Shown: positions 1-7,562 of the stretch, piece by piece | Layout: the number at the start of each line of letters is the position of its first letter | How positions within the stretch are numbered: the stretch's first letter is position 1 | Origin: Xanthobacteraceae bacterium | Lineage (GTDB): Bacteria; Pseudomonadota; Alphaproteobacteria; Rhizobiales; Xanthobacteraceae | DNA: 41,217 nt | Direction: 5' to 3' | Assembly: GCA_030041005.1 (NCBI GenBank) | Contig: JASHOR010000026.1 | Span: 1 to 41,217, forward strand | The notes under the pieces: model-generated | What the model was told of the DNA's origin: nothing | The model's input: only the letters and a program-made list of their open reading frames with translations | Databases searched by the model: none | Translations under genes and position numbers: made by a program

Positions 1-308
1 CGCCCTCTAGACCGAGGAAAGCCCCGAGACGAAAACACGGAAGGCGGTACCCAACCCGCGCATAAGAGTCTGATCTACCGTCGTCTCCGCCTCGCCTCCG
101 GCTCTGTGCAGCTTCCGTTCATATCCAAAACCGCTCACAAAACTGAGCGGCGTGGCTCTCTATGCTCTTAACTCTTGACTGGCAACATAAGAGACTAATT
201 CCCGTTGAACCGAACCAAGGGCGGTTGAATGAATCCGGCACCTGCCGTCGATCGCAACTTTTTCGCCAGCGCCGCACGGGAAAAGATCGAGAGTGAGGAT
301 AGTGCTGG
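1..308. other. Intergenic region downstream of gshB, no recognised gene
   Basis: No reading frame here resembles a known protein, and I recognise no tRNA, rRNA or common small RNA. A frame open from base 1 to about 171 on the plus strand is rich in Arg and Ser and looks non-coding. The region carries a perfect 7-bp hairpin (131-150) and a second inverted pair, GCTCTTA at 164-170 with TAAGAG at 188-193. The left edge is the window end, so a neighbouring gene could lie just outside. Confidence 0.5.
125..150 (-). terminator. Possible rho-independent terminator of the gshB operon
   Basis: Read on the minus strand, CCGCTCA and TGAGCGG form a perfect 7-bp stem around a 6-base loop, followed directly by TTTT and then GGATAT. 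It lies about 160 bases past the gshB stop, in the right orientation to end the rsmI-yraN-gshB transcript. The U run is short, so termination may be weak. Confidence 0.4.
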
Positions 309-1256
309 CTATTTCGCCGCCCGCTTCGCCTCGATCTTGTCCCAGATCAAAGCCGCGATGTCGGGGCCGCCAAAATTCTTCACGGCGCGGATGCCGGTGG
401 GCGAGGTGACGTTGATCTCGGTGAGGAAGCCGCCGATCACGTCGATGCCGACGAACAGGAGGCCGCGGTCGCGCAAGGCGGGACCAAGCCGCTCGCAGAT
501 ATGACGTTCCCGGTCGGTGAGATCGGTGGCAACCGGCGTGCCGCCGCGCACCATATTGGAGCGCAGATCGTCGGCTGCCGGCACACGGTTGATCGCGCCG
601 GCGAACTCGCCGTCGACCAGAATGATGCGTTTATCGCCTTCCCTGACTGCGGGCAGGAATTTCTGCACGACCCACGGCTCGCGGGACATGGTGGCGAACA
701 AATCGTACAGCGAACCGAAATTCAGATCGTTGCGGCTCAGCCGAAAAACCGCCTGCCCGCCCAATCCGTAGAGCGGCTTCATGACGATGTCGCCGTGCTC
801 GTTGCGGAACGCCTTGATCGTTTCGAGGTTGCGGGTCACCAGCGTCGGCGGCATCAGGTCGGGAAATTCGGTGACGAACACCTTTTCGGGTGCGTTGCGC
901 ACGTGGCTCGGATCGTTGACGACCAATGTCCGCGGATGAATGCGGTCGAGCATGTGGGTGGTGGTGATGTAGGCGAGATCGAACGGGGGGTCCTGGCGCA
1001 GCAACACGACGTCGAATGACGACAGATCGATACGGTGCGGCTCGCCAAGCGTGAAATGGTCTCCAGCGATGTCGCGAACCACAATAGCCCGCACTGTCGC
1101 GGAGACCTTGCCGTCACGCAGCGCAAGCTGATCGGGCATGTAATAGGACAGCCCATGGGCCCGATTTTGCGCCTCCAGCAAAAGCGCGAACGTCGAATCG
1201 CCGCGGATGTTGATCCGCTCGATGGCGTCCATTTGCACGGCGACGTTCAGGCGCAT
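309..1256 (-). CDS. gshB: Glutathione synthetase
   Basis: Glutathione synthetase is a cytoplasmic ATP-grasp ligase that joins gamma-glutamylcysteine and glycine using ATP, the second step of glutathione synthesis. The 315-residue product has the prokaryotic GshB layout. The N-terminal domain starts [10 protein letters not shown] and contains [12 protein letters not shown]. The ATP-grasp part follows, with [11 protein letters not shown], the [17 protein letters not shown] segment, and the metal-binding end [13 protein letters not shown] chose the ATG at 1256 because a longer frame (from 1304) adds 16 residues that do not look like the family; no strong Shine-Dalgarno precedes either start. It is the last gene of a minus-strand set rsmI-yraN-gshB, a common order in Rhizobiales. 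Confidence 0.96.
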   Translation of the reverse strand: MRLNVAVQMDAIERINIRGDSTFALLLEAQNRAHGLSYYMPDQLALRDGKVSATVRAIVVRDIAGDHFTLGEPHRIDLSSFDVVLLRQDPPFDLAYITTTHMLDRIHPRTLVVNDPSHVRNAPEKVFVTEFPDLMPPTLVTRNLETIKAFRNEHGDIVMKPLYGLGGQAVFRLSRNDLNFGSLYDLFATMSREPWVVQKFLPAVREGDKRIILVDGEFAGAINRVPAADDLRSNMVRGGTPVATDLTDRERHICERLGPALRDRGLLFVGIDVIGGFLTEINVTSPTGIRAVKNFGGPDIAALIWDKIEAKRAAK

Positions 1257-1338
1257 GGAACAATCGAAGCCGCGTTTCCGGCCGGTTGTGCTGTTGCTGG
1301 CCAACCTCTACGCAATTTTTCTGCCGGCGGCTACCGCG

Positions 1339-1758
1339 CTACGGCTGCGTGGCATCAAATGCGCCGGGGATGTGACGCGGCCATTTCCCCGGCACGATCA
1401 GGATCACGTCGAAGCGGATCGTGCGCCGCGCGTCGGTCGGGTGGCGCGCCAGCCACAGCTCGGCCGCTGCCAGTATTCGTCGTTTGCTGCGCTCGGTGAC
1501 GGCCTCGGCCGCATCGTCCACCCGCACGCGCGCCTTGACTTCGACGAATACCAGATCGTTGCGGCGGCGGGCGACGATGTCGATTTCGCCGAAGGGCGTT
1601 TTCCAGCGCCGCGATACAATTCGGTAAGCCTTGGCGATGAGAAAGAGTGCGGCACGATTCTCCGCCGACAGCCCGAGCCGAAAGGCCTCAACGCGTTCGG
1701 GGCGCGGCTGTGCTGTCCGCGCGGTCCCTGTCTTGCATCCCCTATGACGCGTTACCAT
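1339..1758 (-). CDS. yraN: YraN family (UPF0102) nuclease-fold protein
   Basis: This 139-residue protein belongs to the UPF0102/YraN family, which has a restriction-endonuclease-like fold and no firmly established cellular role. The family core is visible: GEIDIVARR near residue 57, then VFVEVKAR, where the D and E-V-K residues correspond to the PD-(D/E)XK nuclease-type motif, followed by RFDVI. The start overlaps the end of rsmI by 17 bases, which suggests translational coupling. The first 20 or so residues are Arg-rich and not conserved, so a later start is possible. Adjacency to rsmI is a common arrangement. Confidence 0.9.
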   Translation of the reverse strand: MVTRHRGCKTGTARTAQPRPERVEAFRLGLSAENRAALFLIAKAYRIVSRRWKTPFGEIDIVARRRNDLVFVEVKARVRVDDAAEAVTERSKRRILAAAELWLARHPTDARRTIRFDVILIVPGKWPRHIPGAFDATQP

Positions 1759-2701
1759 CCGTTTTCCCGGTCATCTCGCCGCCTGTCTGTTTCGCCAGCG
1801 ACAGAGCGCGTTGATACAATTGCCGCCGCGGCATCCCGGTAGTGTCGGCCACCTCTGCGACCGCGTCCTTGAGCGATCCGCGGGCCAGCGCTTCGCGCAG
1901 CAATGCCTCGACATCCTCCGCGGTGTGCGAGTCGGCCAATGGCGGTGGAGCGACGACAAGGACGTTCTCTCCGCGTTGCTGTTCCGCTGCGCAGCTTTGC
2001 GCCAAAACCTCAAGGTCTCCGCGACGGACATGTTCGTGGAGCTTGGTCAGTTCGTGGCACAGGGCGGCTTGGCGGCGGCCCAGCCCGGTTGCGAGGTCGG
2101 CGAGTGTTGCCGCAATTCGGGGGCCGGTCTCGAAAAGCACGATCGTGGCCGGGATACGGGCGAGGTCCGCGATCCGGGCGCGGCGTGCGGCCGGCTTGGG
2201 CGGCAAGAAGCCGGCGAAGTGGAACTGGTCGGTCGGCAGTCCGGCGACGGCAAGGGCTGCAAGCAGCGCCGAGGGCCCGGGCACTGCAGCCACGGTGTAG
2301 CCTGCGTCCTGGGCGGCGCGCACAAGCTTGAATCCCGGATCGGATATCAACGGCGTTCCGGCGTCCGACACGAGGGCAACGGCTGCGCCTTCGGCCAGCC
2401 GGCGCAGCAATAGCGGCCGCGCCGTTGCCGCGTTGTGGTCGTGGTACGGTGTAAGCGGGGTATGAATCCCGTAGCGTTCGAGCAGTTTATGGGTGACGCG
2501 CGTATCTTCGCAGGCGATCAGATCGGCTGCCGCCAATGTCCCGAGAGCGCGCAGCGTCACGTCGCCAAGGTTGCCGATGGGGGTGGCGACGACATGTAGT
2601 CCAGGGGCCAGGCGCGGCGCCTCTATTTCGATATTTTGGATGGTCAAGCGCCCTCGCGCGCGACCGCGCAGGTCGGGCCGGTTGGTCGGCGGCGGGCTCA
2701 T
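1742..2701 (-). CDS. rsmI: 16S rRNA (cytidine(1402)-2'-O)-methyltransferase
   Basis: RsmI uses S-adenosylmethionine to 2'-O-methylate C1402 in the decoding centre of 16S rRNA. The roughly 319-residue product shows the SAM-dependent tetrapyrrole-methylase fold: LHVVATPIGNLGD at the N terminus, ACEDTRVTHKLL, then VALVSDAGTPLISDPG and VPGPSALLAALAVAGLP. The ATG at 2701 (MSPPPTN) is preferred; a frame open to 2746 would begin inside a palindromic repeat (2707-2871) and encode repeat-derived residues. That repeat ends only 5 bases from the ATG, so it supplies the bases where a ribosome binding site should be; only a weak TAGG is visible. First gene of rsmI-yraN-gshB, divergent from the lipoprotein gene at 3004. 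Confidence 0.94.
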   Translation of the reverse strand: MSPPPTNRPDLRGRARGRLTIQNIEIEAPRLAPGLHVVATPIGNLGDVTLRALGTLAAADLIACEDTRVTHKLLERYGIHTPLTPYHDHNAATARPLLLRRLAEGAAVALVSDAGTPLISDPGFKLVRAAQDAGYTVAAVPGPSALLAALAVAGLPTDQFHFAGFLPPKPAARRARIADLARIPATIVLFETGPRIAATLADLATGLGRRQAALCHELTKLHEHVRRGDLEVLAQSCAAEQQRGENVLVVAPPPLADSHTAEDVEALLREALARGSLKDAVAEVADTTGMPRRQLYQRALSLAKQTGGEMTGKTDGNAS

Positions 2702-2706
2702 GGCGC

Positions 2707-2871
2707 CTAGTGTCCCGATTCCGAAGTTCGCATGATTATGCGGCACCCTCGTTTGCGAACTTCGGAATCGAAGGACACTAGCAACTTATTGACCTAGTGT
2801 GGCTTTGGTTCAGAACTCCGCATGACGAGGTCGCGGCAGGAATGATGCGGACTTCTGAACCGCCAGACTAG
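2707..2871 (+). repeat. Paired-hairpin repeat, copy A
   Basis: One of three copies of a 165-bp element in this window. Hairpin 1 (2707-2781) has CTAG at both ends and two perfect stem blocks of 9 and 17 bp separated by an AA bulge, with a 21-base loop. A 12-base linker follows. Hairpin 2 (2794-2871) also has CTAG ends, stem blocks of about 10, 9 and 7 bp with small internal loops, and again a 21-base loop. The two hairpins are related to each other in inverted orientation. This copy lies between the divergent rsmI and lipoprotein genes, with hairpin 1 next to rsmI. Confidence 0.92.
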
Positions 2872-3003
2872 TCTATAGACCCATTGCCGACGGTGCGTCA
2901 GGGTCGAGGTTAACCTTTAACTCGGCTAACTTTTCGCCCCTAATATGACGAATTGCTGCTAACCTATCCTTCATGCGCGGGCAGAGGTGAGGGAAAAAGC
3001 GCA

Positions 3004-4242
3004 GTGTCGGCTGAATTGCAGGATCAGGCGCCCGCCTCCGCGCTAACACGGCGGCAGGCTCTCGCAGGCGTGCTGTCAGGCGCGACTGCCTTGCTGGGCG
3101 GATGTTCGAGCAATTCCAGCTTTTTCTCCAGCAGCTTCTTCTCGAGCACGCCGCAGGCTCCGGCAAATGCTCCGGTTCCGCCGGCCGTGACGATCGGGAC
3201 GGGTCAGGTCAAGGTTGGGCTTATTCTGCCATTGACGGCCGGTGGAAACGCAGGTTTGGCCGGTCAGGCGATGCGCAACGCGGCCGACATGGCCGTGGCG
3301 GAATTTACCGCTCCCAACATCCAGGTCCTGGTGGAGGACGATGGCGGTAACGCCGACGCGGCCGGACGTGTCGCCCAGCAAGCGCTCGATCAAGGTGCCA
3401 CGATCATCCTGGGACCGCTGTTCGCCCAATCGGTCAGTGCAGTCGGGCAGATCACGCGACCACACAATATCCCGGTGATCGCGTTTTCGACCGATGCCAA
3501 CGTGGCCTCGCCAGGGGTCTACCTGCTGAGTTTTTTGCCGGAATCGGACGTGCAACGGATCGTCCAGTACGCGACGTCGGTTGGAAAGCGCTCCTATGCG
3601 GCGTTGATACCACAAAATCCGTACGGCTCGGTCGTCGAAGCCGCATTCCGGCAGGAGGTTGCGCGCCACGGCGGCCAGATCGTCGCTATCGAACACTATC
3701 CGCATGATCAGGCCGGCATGGCCGGCCCCGTGAGGGCGATTGCTCAATCAGCAGCCCGGGCCGATGCGCTGTTCATCCCCGATGGCGGCGACGCGGTACC
3801 CGGCATTGTGCAGATGCTCGTGACCGATGGTCTCAACCCAAGAAGAATCCAGCTTCTGGGTACCGGGCTTTGGGACGATCCGCGCATCTATGCCACTGCG
3901 GCGCTCGACGGCGGCTGGTATGCCGCGCCCGATGCGGCCGGCTATCGCGCTTTTTCCGATCGCTATCGTGCTCGCTTTCACCAGGACCCGGTGCGCACGG
4001 CAACGCTTGCCTATGACGCGGTGGCTTTGGTCGCGGCCCTGGTGAAGACGCAGCCTGATCCTCAGGTGCGATTCTCTCCGCAAATTCTCACCAACCCCTC
4101 GGGCTTTACCGGCATCGACGGCTTGTTCCGCTTCCTTCCCAATGGCACCAATCAGCGTGGGCTTGCGGTCCTGCGCAGCACGCGCGGGGGTCCCCGGACC
4201 ATTTCGCCCGCGCCCCACAGTTTCGCAACGTCGGGAATTTAG
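3004..4242 (+). CDS. Penicillin-binding protein activator-like lipoprotein (LpoA/LppC-type)
   Basis: A predicted lipoprotein of 412 residues with a periplasmic-binding-protein fold. Members of the LpoA/LppC group stimulate a bifunctional penicillin-binding protein in gammaproteobacteria; in alphaproteobacteria the partner is not established. The start is set at GTG 3004, preceded by a GAGGG motif; the frame is open back to a TTG at 2953 without a ribosome site. The N terminus has twin Arg, a hydrophobic stretch and a lipobox LGGC, placing the lipidated Cys near residue 34. A Ser/Phe/Pro/Ala-rich linker follows, then the binding domain from VKVGLILPLTA to the C terminus, including IILGPLFAQSV and NIPVIAFSTD. 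Its divergent position next to rsmI is typical of alphaproteobacteria. Confidence 0.85.
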   Translation: MSAELQDQAPASALTRRQALAGVLSGATALLGGCSSNSSFFSSSFFSSTPQAPANAPVPPAVTIGTGQVKVGLILPLTAGGNAGLAGQAMRNAADMAVAEFTAPNIQVLVEDDGGNADAAGRVAQQALDQGATIILGPLFAQSVSAVGQITRPHNIPVIAFSTDANVASPGVYLLSFLPESDVQRIVQYATSVGKRSYAALIPQNPYGSVVEAAFRQEVARHGGQIVAIEHYPHDQAGMAGPVRAIAQSAARADALFIPDGGDAVPGIVQMLVTDGLNPRRIQLLGTGLWDDPRIYATAALDGGWYAAPDAAGYRAFSDRYRARFHQDPVRTATLAYDAVALVAALVKTQPDPQVRFSPQILTNPSGFTGIDGLFRFLPNGTNQRGLAVLRSTRGGPRTISPAPHSFATSGI

Positions 4243-4358
4243 AACCGACCTCGAACAGCCAAAGGCGCGCCTTTATCTGTTGTGCTTGGATAACAGCGAC
4301 CGCGCCACAACACGTCAGGCTGCCGATAAGCAGGCGTCGCAGCGACCGTCTCCAGCGA

Positions 4359-4536
4359 TCACGAATTTCTTGCGCTTATCAGTCTGGGAAAATGCTGGCG
4401 ACAGTTGAGGTCCCACGCCCCTGCTTCAATGCGGATAACTCGCTCGACGTGCGCCGGATAGTCAGGGTCGCTGAGGTGCCGGAACAGCGCCGGATCATTG
4501 TCAAACACTTTCCCGCGGCCCCAGATTTTCAGCCGG
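4359..4536 (-). pseudogene. 3' remnant of a PPOX-family flavoprotein gene
   Basis: About 58 codons survive of what looks like a pyridoxamine 5'-phosphate oxidase-family gene. The readable part begins RLKIWGRGKVFDNDPALF and ends with EAGAWDLNCRQHFPRL and a stop, matching the usual C-terminal pattern of this FMN-binding family (the 'AWDWNC-QH' motif). Upstream of about 4536 the match stops, and sequence from a LysR gene on the other strand begins. There is no start codon with a plausible N-terminal half, so the fragment cannot make a working enzyme. Identification rests on motif recognition only. Confidence 0.6.
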
Positions 4537-4545
4537 CGACCGCGT

Positions 4546-4779
4546 CGCCTGGAAGAACTTGTGAACGAGGTGGCGGCGCGCGGGCTTGGCATCGCTGCCG
4601 CACCCTTATGGCAGATTCGTTCGTTGCTCGATCAGGGCGCCGTCGAATTAGCCCTCACACGCTTTGAACCACCGCCCGTTTCTGTTCATGCCGTCTGGCC
4701 GACAACGCGCGTATTGCCGGCCAGAACCCAATTGTTCATCGAATTTCTTGCCGCGCGGCTGAAAGACGAACGGCTTTAG
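4546..4779 (+). pseudogene. 3' remnant of a LysR-type regulator gene
   Basis: The frame reads LEELVNEVAARGLGIAAAPL and continues to a stop at 4779. This is the end of a LysR-type effector-binding domain: the 'A-G-GIA-P' strand and helix, a leucine-rich helix (IRSLLDQGAVELAL), then the VHAVWPTTRVLPARTQLFIEFL block. The helix-turn-helix half and most of the effector domain are missing. Upstream is the remnant of an oppositely oriented PPOX gene, the kind of target gene such regulators often control. The upstream ATG at 4498 reads through PPOX antisense sequence and is not a real start. Confidence 0.68.
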
Positions 4780-4780
4780 C

Positions 4781-5935
4781 TCATGCCGCCAAATCGGCAA
4801 CCACGGCGTCGAGGATCGGAAAGCCCGGCAGAGTGACGCGCAGCCGGCCAGCCGGTGTCGTCTCGACCAGGCCGTGATCGTGCAGTGCCGCGATGCGTCC
4901 CGGATCAAGCGGACGGCCGGCAATTTCGGTGTAGCGCGCTATATCGATGCCCTCGGCGAGGCGCAGCCCCATGAGCAAAAACTCGTCGCTCATCTCTTCG
5001 CGGGTGAGCAGGTCGTCGCTGACGATGCCGTGGCCTTGCCGCTCTACCTGCGTAAGCCAAGCCTCGGGACGCTTTTCGGTCGCGGTCGCGTGGCGACGTC
5101 CCTCGATGTCGAGCCGGCCATGCGCGCCCGGCCCGATACCCGCGTATTCGTGGCCGCGCCAGTAGACGAGATTGTGCCGGCACTCGCCGCCGGGTCGTGC
5201 ATGGTTGGAGATTTCATAGGCCGGCAAGCCATGCGCGGCGCAGATTTCCTGAGTTGTATCGTAAAGCGCGCGAGCCGTGTCCTCGTCCGGCGTCTTGAGC
5301 TTGCCGGCGGCATGCAGCGCGGCAAACGGCGTATCAGGCTCGATGGTGAGCTGATACAGCGACAGGTGCTCGCCGGCATGATCCAGCGCGCGCTTAAGCT
5401 CACGCGCCCAGTGCTCGGTCGTCTGGCCGGGTCGAGCGTAGATGAGATCGAACGAATAACGATCAAATACCGTTGCGGCCAGGGCGACGGCGTCGAGCGC
5501 CTCTCGCGCGGTGTGCATGCGCCCCAGCTCGGCGAGTGCTCGGTCATCGAGCGCCTGCACGCCCAGCGAGACCCGATTGACGCCGGCGGTTCGATAGCCG
5601 CGAAAACGGCCGGCCTCGACGCTGGTCGGGTTGGCTTCGAGCGTGACCTCAACGTCGGGGGCAATAGTCCAATGCCGTCCAATGGCATCGAGCACAGTGC
5701 CGAGGCTCGAGGGTTGCATCAGCGACGGAGTGCCGCCGCCGAAGAAGATTGATGAAACGGTGCGGCCCGGCACGCGCGCGGCCGTCGCCGCGATCTCCGC
5801 AGCGAATGCGCGGGAAAAACGCGTCTCGTCGATCGGCTCGCGCCGCACATGGCTGTTGAAATCGCAATAAGGACACTTCGACAGGCAGAACGGCCAGTGA
5901 ATGTAAACGCCGAACGATTGCTCACGGCCGGTCAA
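4781..5935 (-). CDS. hemW: Radical SAM heme chaperone HemW
   Basis: HemW is a radical SAM protein thought to deliver heme to membrane respiratory proteins; it was formerly annotated as an oxygen-independent coproporphyrinogen oxidase. The 384-residue product begins at TTG 5935, chosen because GGAGG lies 6 bases upstream and the family N terminus ([17 protein letters not shown]) starts right after. The three Cys of the CxxxCxxC cluster motif are at residues 17, 21 and 24. Later motifs are [17 protein letters not shown] and NRVSLGVQ, with a C-terminal HemN-type domain containing [14 protein letters not shown]. The start overlaps the rdgB end by 14 bases, indicating coupling in the operon rph-rdgB-hemW. 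Frames open far upstream of 5935 read rdgB out of frame. Confidence 0.93.
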   Translation of the reverse strand: MTGREQSFGVYIHWPFCLSKCPYCDFNSHVRREPIDETRFSRAFAAEIAATAARVPGRTVSSIFFGGGTPSLMQPSSLGTVLDAIGRHWTIAPDVEVTLEANPTSVEAGRFRGYRTAGVNRVSLGVQALDDRALAELGRMHTAREALDAVALAATVFDRYSFDLIYARPGQTTEHWARELKRALDHAGEHLSLYQLTIEPDTPFAALHAAGKLKTPDEDTARALYDTTQEICAAHGLPAYEISNHARPGGECRHNLVYWRGHEYAGIGPGAHGRLDIEGRRHATATEKRPEAWLTQVERQGHGIVSDDLLTREEMSDEFLLMGLRLAEGIDIARYTEIAGRPLDPGRIAALHDHGLVETTPAGRLRVTLPGFPILDAVVADLAA

Positions 5936-6632
5936 GACAAGCCTCCGCGAGCTTGAGAAAGGCGCGGGCGCGATGCGATAGACCTTTTCCGCGTGGCGGC
6001 AACCCGTGCTTTTCCTCGCTTCCCATTTCGCCGAACGTGCGCGTCTGTCCGTCCGGCAGAAACATCGGGTCGTACCCAAACCCGTTGTCGCCCCGCGGCG
6101 GCCAGACCAGCGTGCCGTCAACGCACGCCTCGAATTCCTCAAGGTGACCGTCGGGCCAGGCGACGCACAGCGCCGAAACGAAATGTGCCTTGCGCTGTTG
6201 TGGCGTGCCTGCTCCGCGCTCGAACAAGTTTTGCTCGATCGTTTCCATTGCGCGGCTGAAATTTTTGTCCGGGCCGGCCCAGCGCGCGGAGTAAATCCCG
6301 GGCGCGCCGTCAAGCGCATCGACCGCAAGCCCGGAATCGTCGGCAAAGGCGGGCTGTCCGGTCGAGTTCGCCGCAGCTTGCGCCTTGATGCGCGCGTTGG
6401 CGGCAAACGTCATTCCGGTTTCTTCCGGTTCCTTGAGGCTCAGTTCTCCTGCTGAAATGGCATCGATCCCATAGGGCGCAAGCAACTCGCGCATCTCCGC
6501 GAGCTTGCCCGGATTATGCGTGGCGATGACCAGACGACCTGAGACGTGACGATGGACGATGGACGACAGACAGCACAAATGATTTGCAGCGCCGTCCGAT
6601 CCGCCTTCCTTCTGTCCTCTGTCGTTCGTCAT
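5922..6632 (-). CDS. rdgB: Non-canonical purine NTP pyrophosphatase (RdgB/HAM1)
   Basis: RdgB hydrolyses ITP, dITP and XTP to monophosphates, keeping deaminated purines out of nucleic acids. The conserved N-terminal nucleotide-binding segment is [40 protein letters not shown] (read in parts) and [11 protein letters not shown] follow. The product is 236 residues, about 30 longer than usual at the N terminus. The extension is not conserved and includes a short direct repeat in the DNA (GACGATG twice at about 6550-6566). The ATG at 6632 has GGAGG four bases upstream and lies 10 bases after the rph stop, so it is the best start, though translation might begin later at an alternative codon. Confidence 0.93.
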   Translation of the reverse strand: MTNDRGQKEGGSDGAANHLCCLSSIVHRHVSGRLVIATHNPGKLAEMRELLAPYGIDAISAGELSLKEPEETGMTFAANARIKAQAAANSTGQPAFADDSGLAVDALDGAPGIYSARWAGPDKNFSRAMETIEQNLFERGAGTPQQRKAHFVSALCVAWPDGHLEEFEACVDGTLVWPPRGDNGFGYDPMFLPDGQTRTFGEMGSEEKHGLPPRGKGLSHRARAFLKLAEACLDRP

Positions 6633-6642
6633 CCGTCCTCCG

Positions 6643-7356
6643 TCAGCCGCAGGCCATCTTTTGCAGATCGATCAGCTTGGTCACGCCTTTGCGGGCGAGG
6701 GCGAGCAGTGTCGCCAACTGTTCCTCGGAGAACGGGATCTTTTCTGCAGTCGCTTGGACCTCGACGATGTGTCCGGAGCCGGTGAGAACGAAATTCGCGT
6801 CGGTCTCGGCTTGCGAATCCTCGGCATAGTCGAGGTCGAGCACCGCAACTCCGCCACAAACGCCACAGGAGATGGCGGCGATGTGATCGCGCAACACGGT
6901 CATCTGCACCATGTCCCGCGCATTCATCCAGGCAAAGCAGTCGTAAAGCGCGATCCAGGCCCCCGTGATCGAGGCGGTGCGAGTGCCGCCGTCGGCCTGG
7001 ATCACGTCGCAATCGATGGTGATCTGCCGCTCGCCGAGTGCTTTGAGATCGACCACCGAGCGCAAGGAGCGTCCGATCAGGCGCTGGATTTCCACGGTGC
7101 GGCCGGTCTGTTTGCCGGTGGAGGCCTCGCGCCTCGTGCGCTCCAGCGTGGCGCGCGGCAGCATGCCATATTCCGCCGTGATCCAGCCGCGTCCCTGACC
7201 CTTGAGCCATGGCGGCAGGCGATCTTCGAGGGTCGCGGTGACGAGCACGTGGGTGTCGCCGAATTTCACGAAGCAGGAGCCTTCAGCAAACTTCACAACG
7301 CCGCGCTCAAGCGATACCGGGCGCAACTCATCGGGCTGTCGGCGGCTTGGCCGCAT
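6643..7356 (-). CDS. rph: Ribonuclease PH
   Basis: RNase PH is a phosphorolytic 3'-5' exoribonuclease that trims tRNA 3' ends. The 237-residue product matches the family in length: [19 protein letters not shown] at the N terminus, [17 protein letters not shown], the phosphate-site segment [19 protein letters not shown], and [19 protein letters not shown]. It is the first gene of rph-rdgB-hemW. Its AAGGAG ribosome binding site, 7 bases before the ATG, forms the 3' arm of an 8-bp hairpin (described separately). It is transcribed away from the MmgE/PrpD gene and hrcA. Confidence 0.97.
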   Translation of the reverse strand: MRPSRRQPDELRPVSLERGVVKFAEGSCFVKFGDTHVLVTATLEDRLPPWLKGQGRGWITAEYGMLPRATLERTRREASTGKQTGRTVEIQRLIGRSLRSVVDLKALGERQITIDCDVIQADGGTRTASITGAWIALYDCFAWMNARDMVQMTVLRDHIAAISCGVCGGVAVLDLDYAEDSQAETDANFVLTGSGHIVEVQATAEKIPFSEEQLATLLALARKGVTKLIDLQKMACG

Positions 7357-7363
7357 GCGGGGT

Positions 7364-7397
7364 CTCCTTGGTTCGCGGCCCGCTCGCTGCCAAGGAG
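7364..7397 (-). promoter_or_regulatory. Hairpin enclosing the rph ribosome binding site
   Basis: On the minus strand CTCCTTGG (7397-7390) and CCAAGGAG (7371-7364) are perfectly complementary over 8 bp, separated by 18 bases. The 3' arm contains AAGGAG, the Shine-Dalgarno of rph, 7 bases before its ATG at 7356. In mRNA this stem would hide the ribosome site and could act as a translational switch, for example a temperature-sensitive one. The pairing is seen directly; a regulatory role is inference. Confidence 0.45.
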
Positions 7398-7562
7398 GGG
7401 CGGCGGGCGGACGTTTTTAGTCGTTCCGTCGTGCTTGCCACAAGTGCACGCGACTTACGAGAATGTGGTGCCGCCGACCGCGGCGGTCGATTGTCAGCCT
7501 GTATGCCTACCCGTTACGCTTCGGCATGCTGCCCAAGGAGACCGCCGCCGCAGGAGATCGAC

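Noticed and set aside
1-171. Open frame at the left edge and possible RNase P RNA-like GAGGAAAG string
   Set aside because: The rest of the RNase P RNA core is absent and the peptide is Arg/Ser-rich with no known motif.
2702-2746. N-terminal extension of rsmI (MPHNHANFGIG) and similar peptides at the other repeat copies
   Set aside because: These residues come from translating the palindromic repeat and recur at unrelated genes; they are not conserved protein sequence.
4261-4274. Perfect palindrome AAAGGCGCGCCTTT after the lipoprotein gene
   Set aside because: No room for a loop of normal size and no U run; not enough to call a terminator.
5936-6406. 157-residue N-terminal extension of HemW
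   Set aside because: It reads rdgB out of frame; the family N terminus and a GGAGG site fix the start at 5935.
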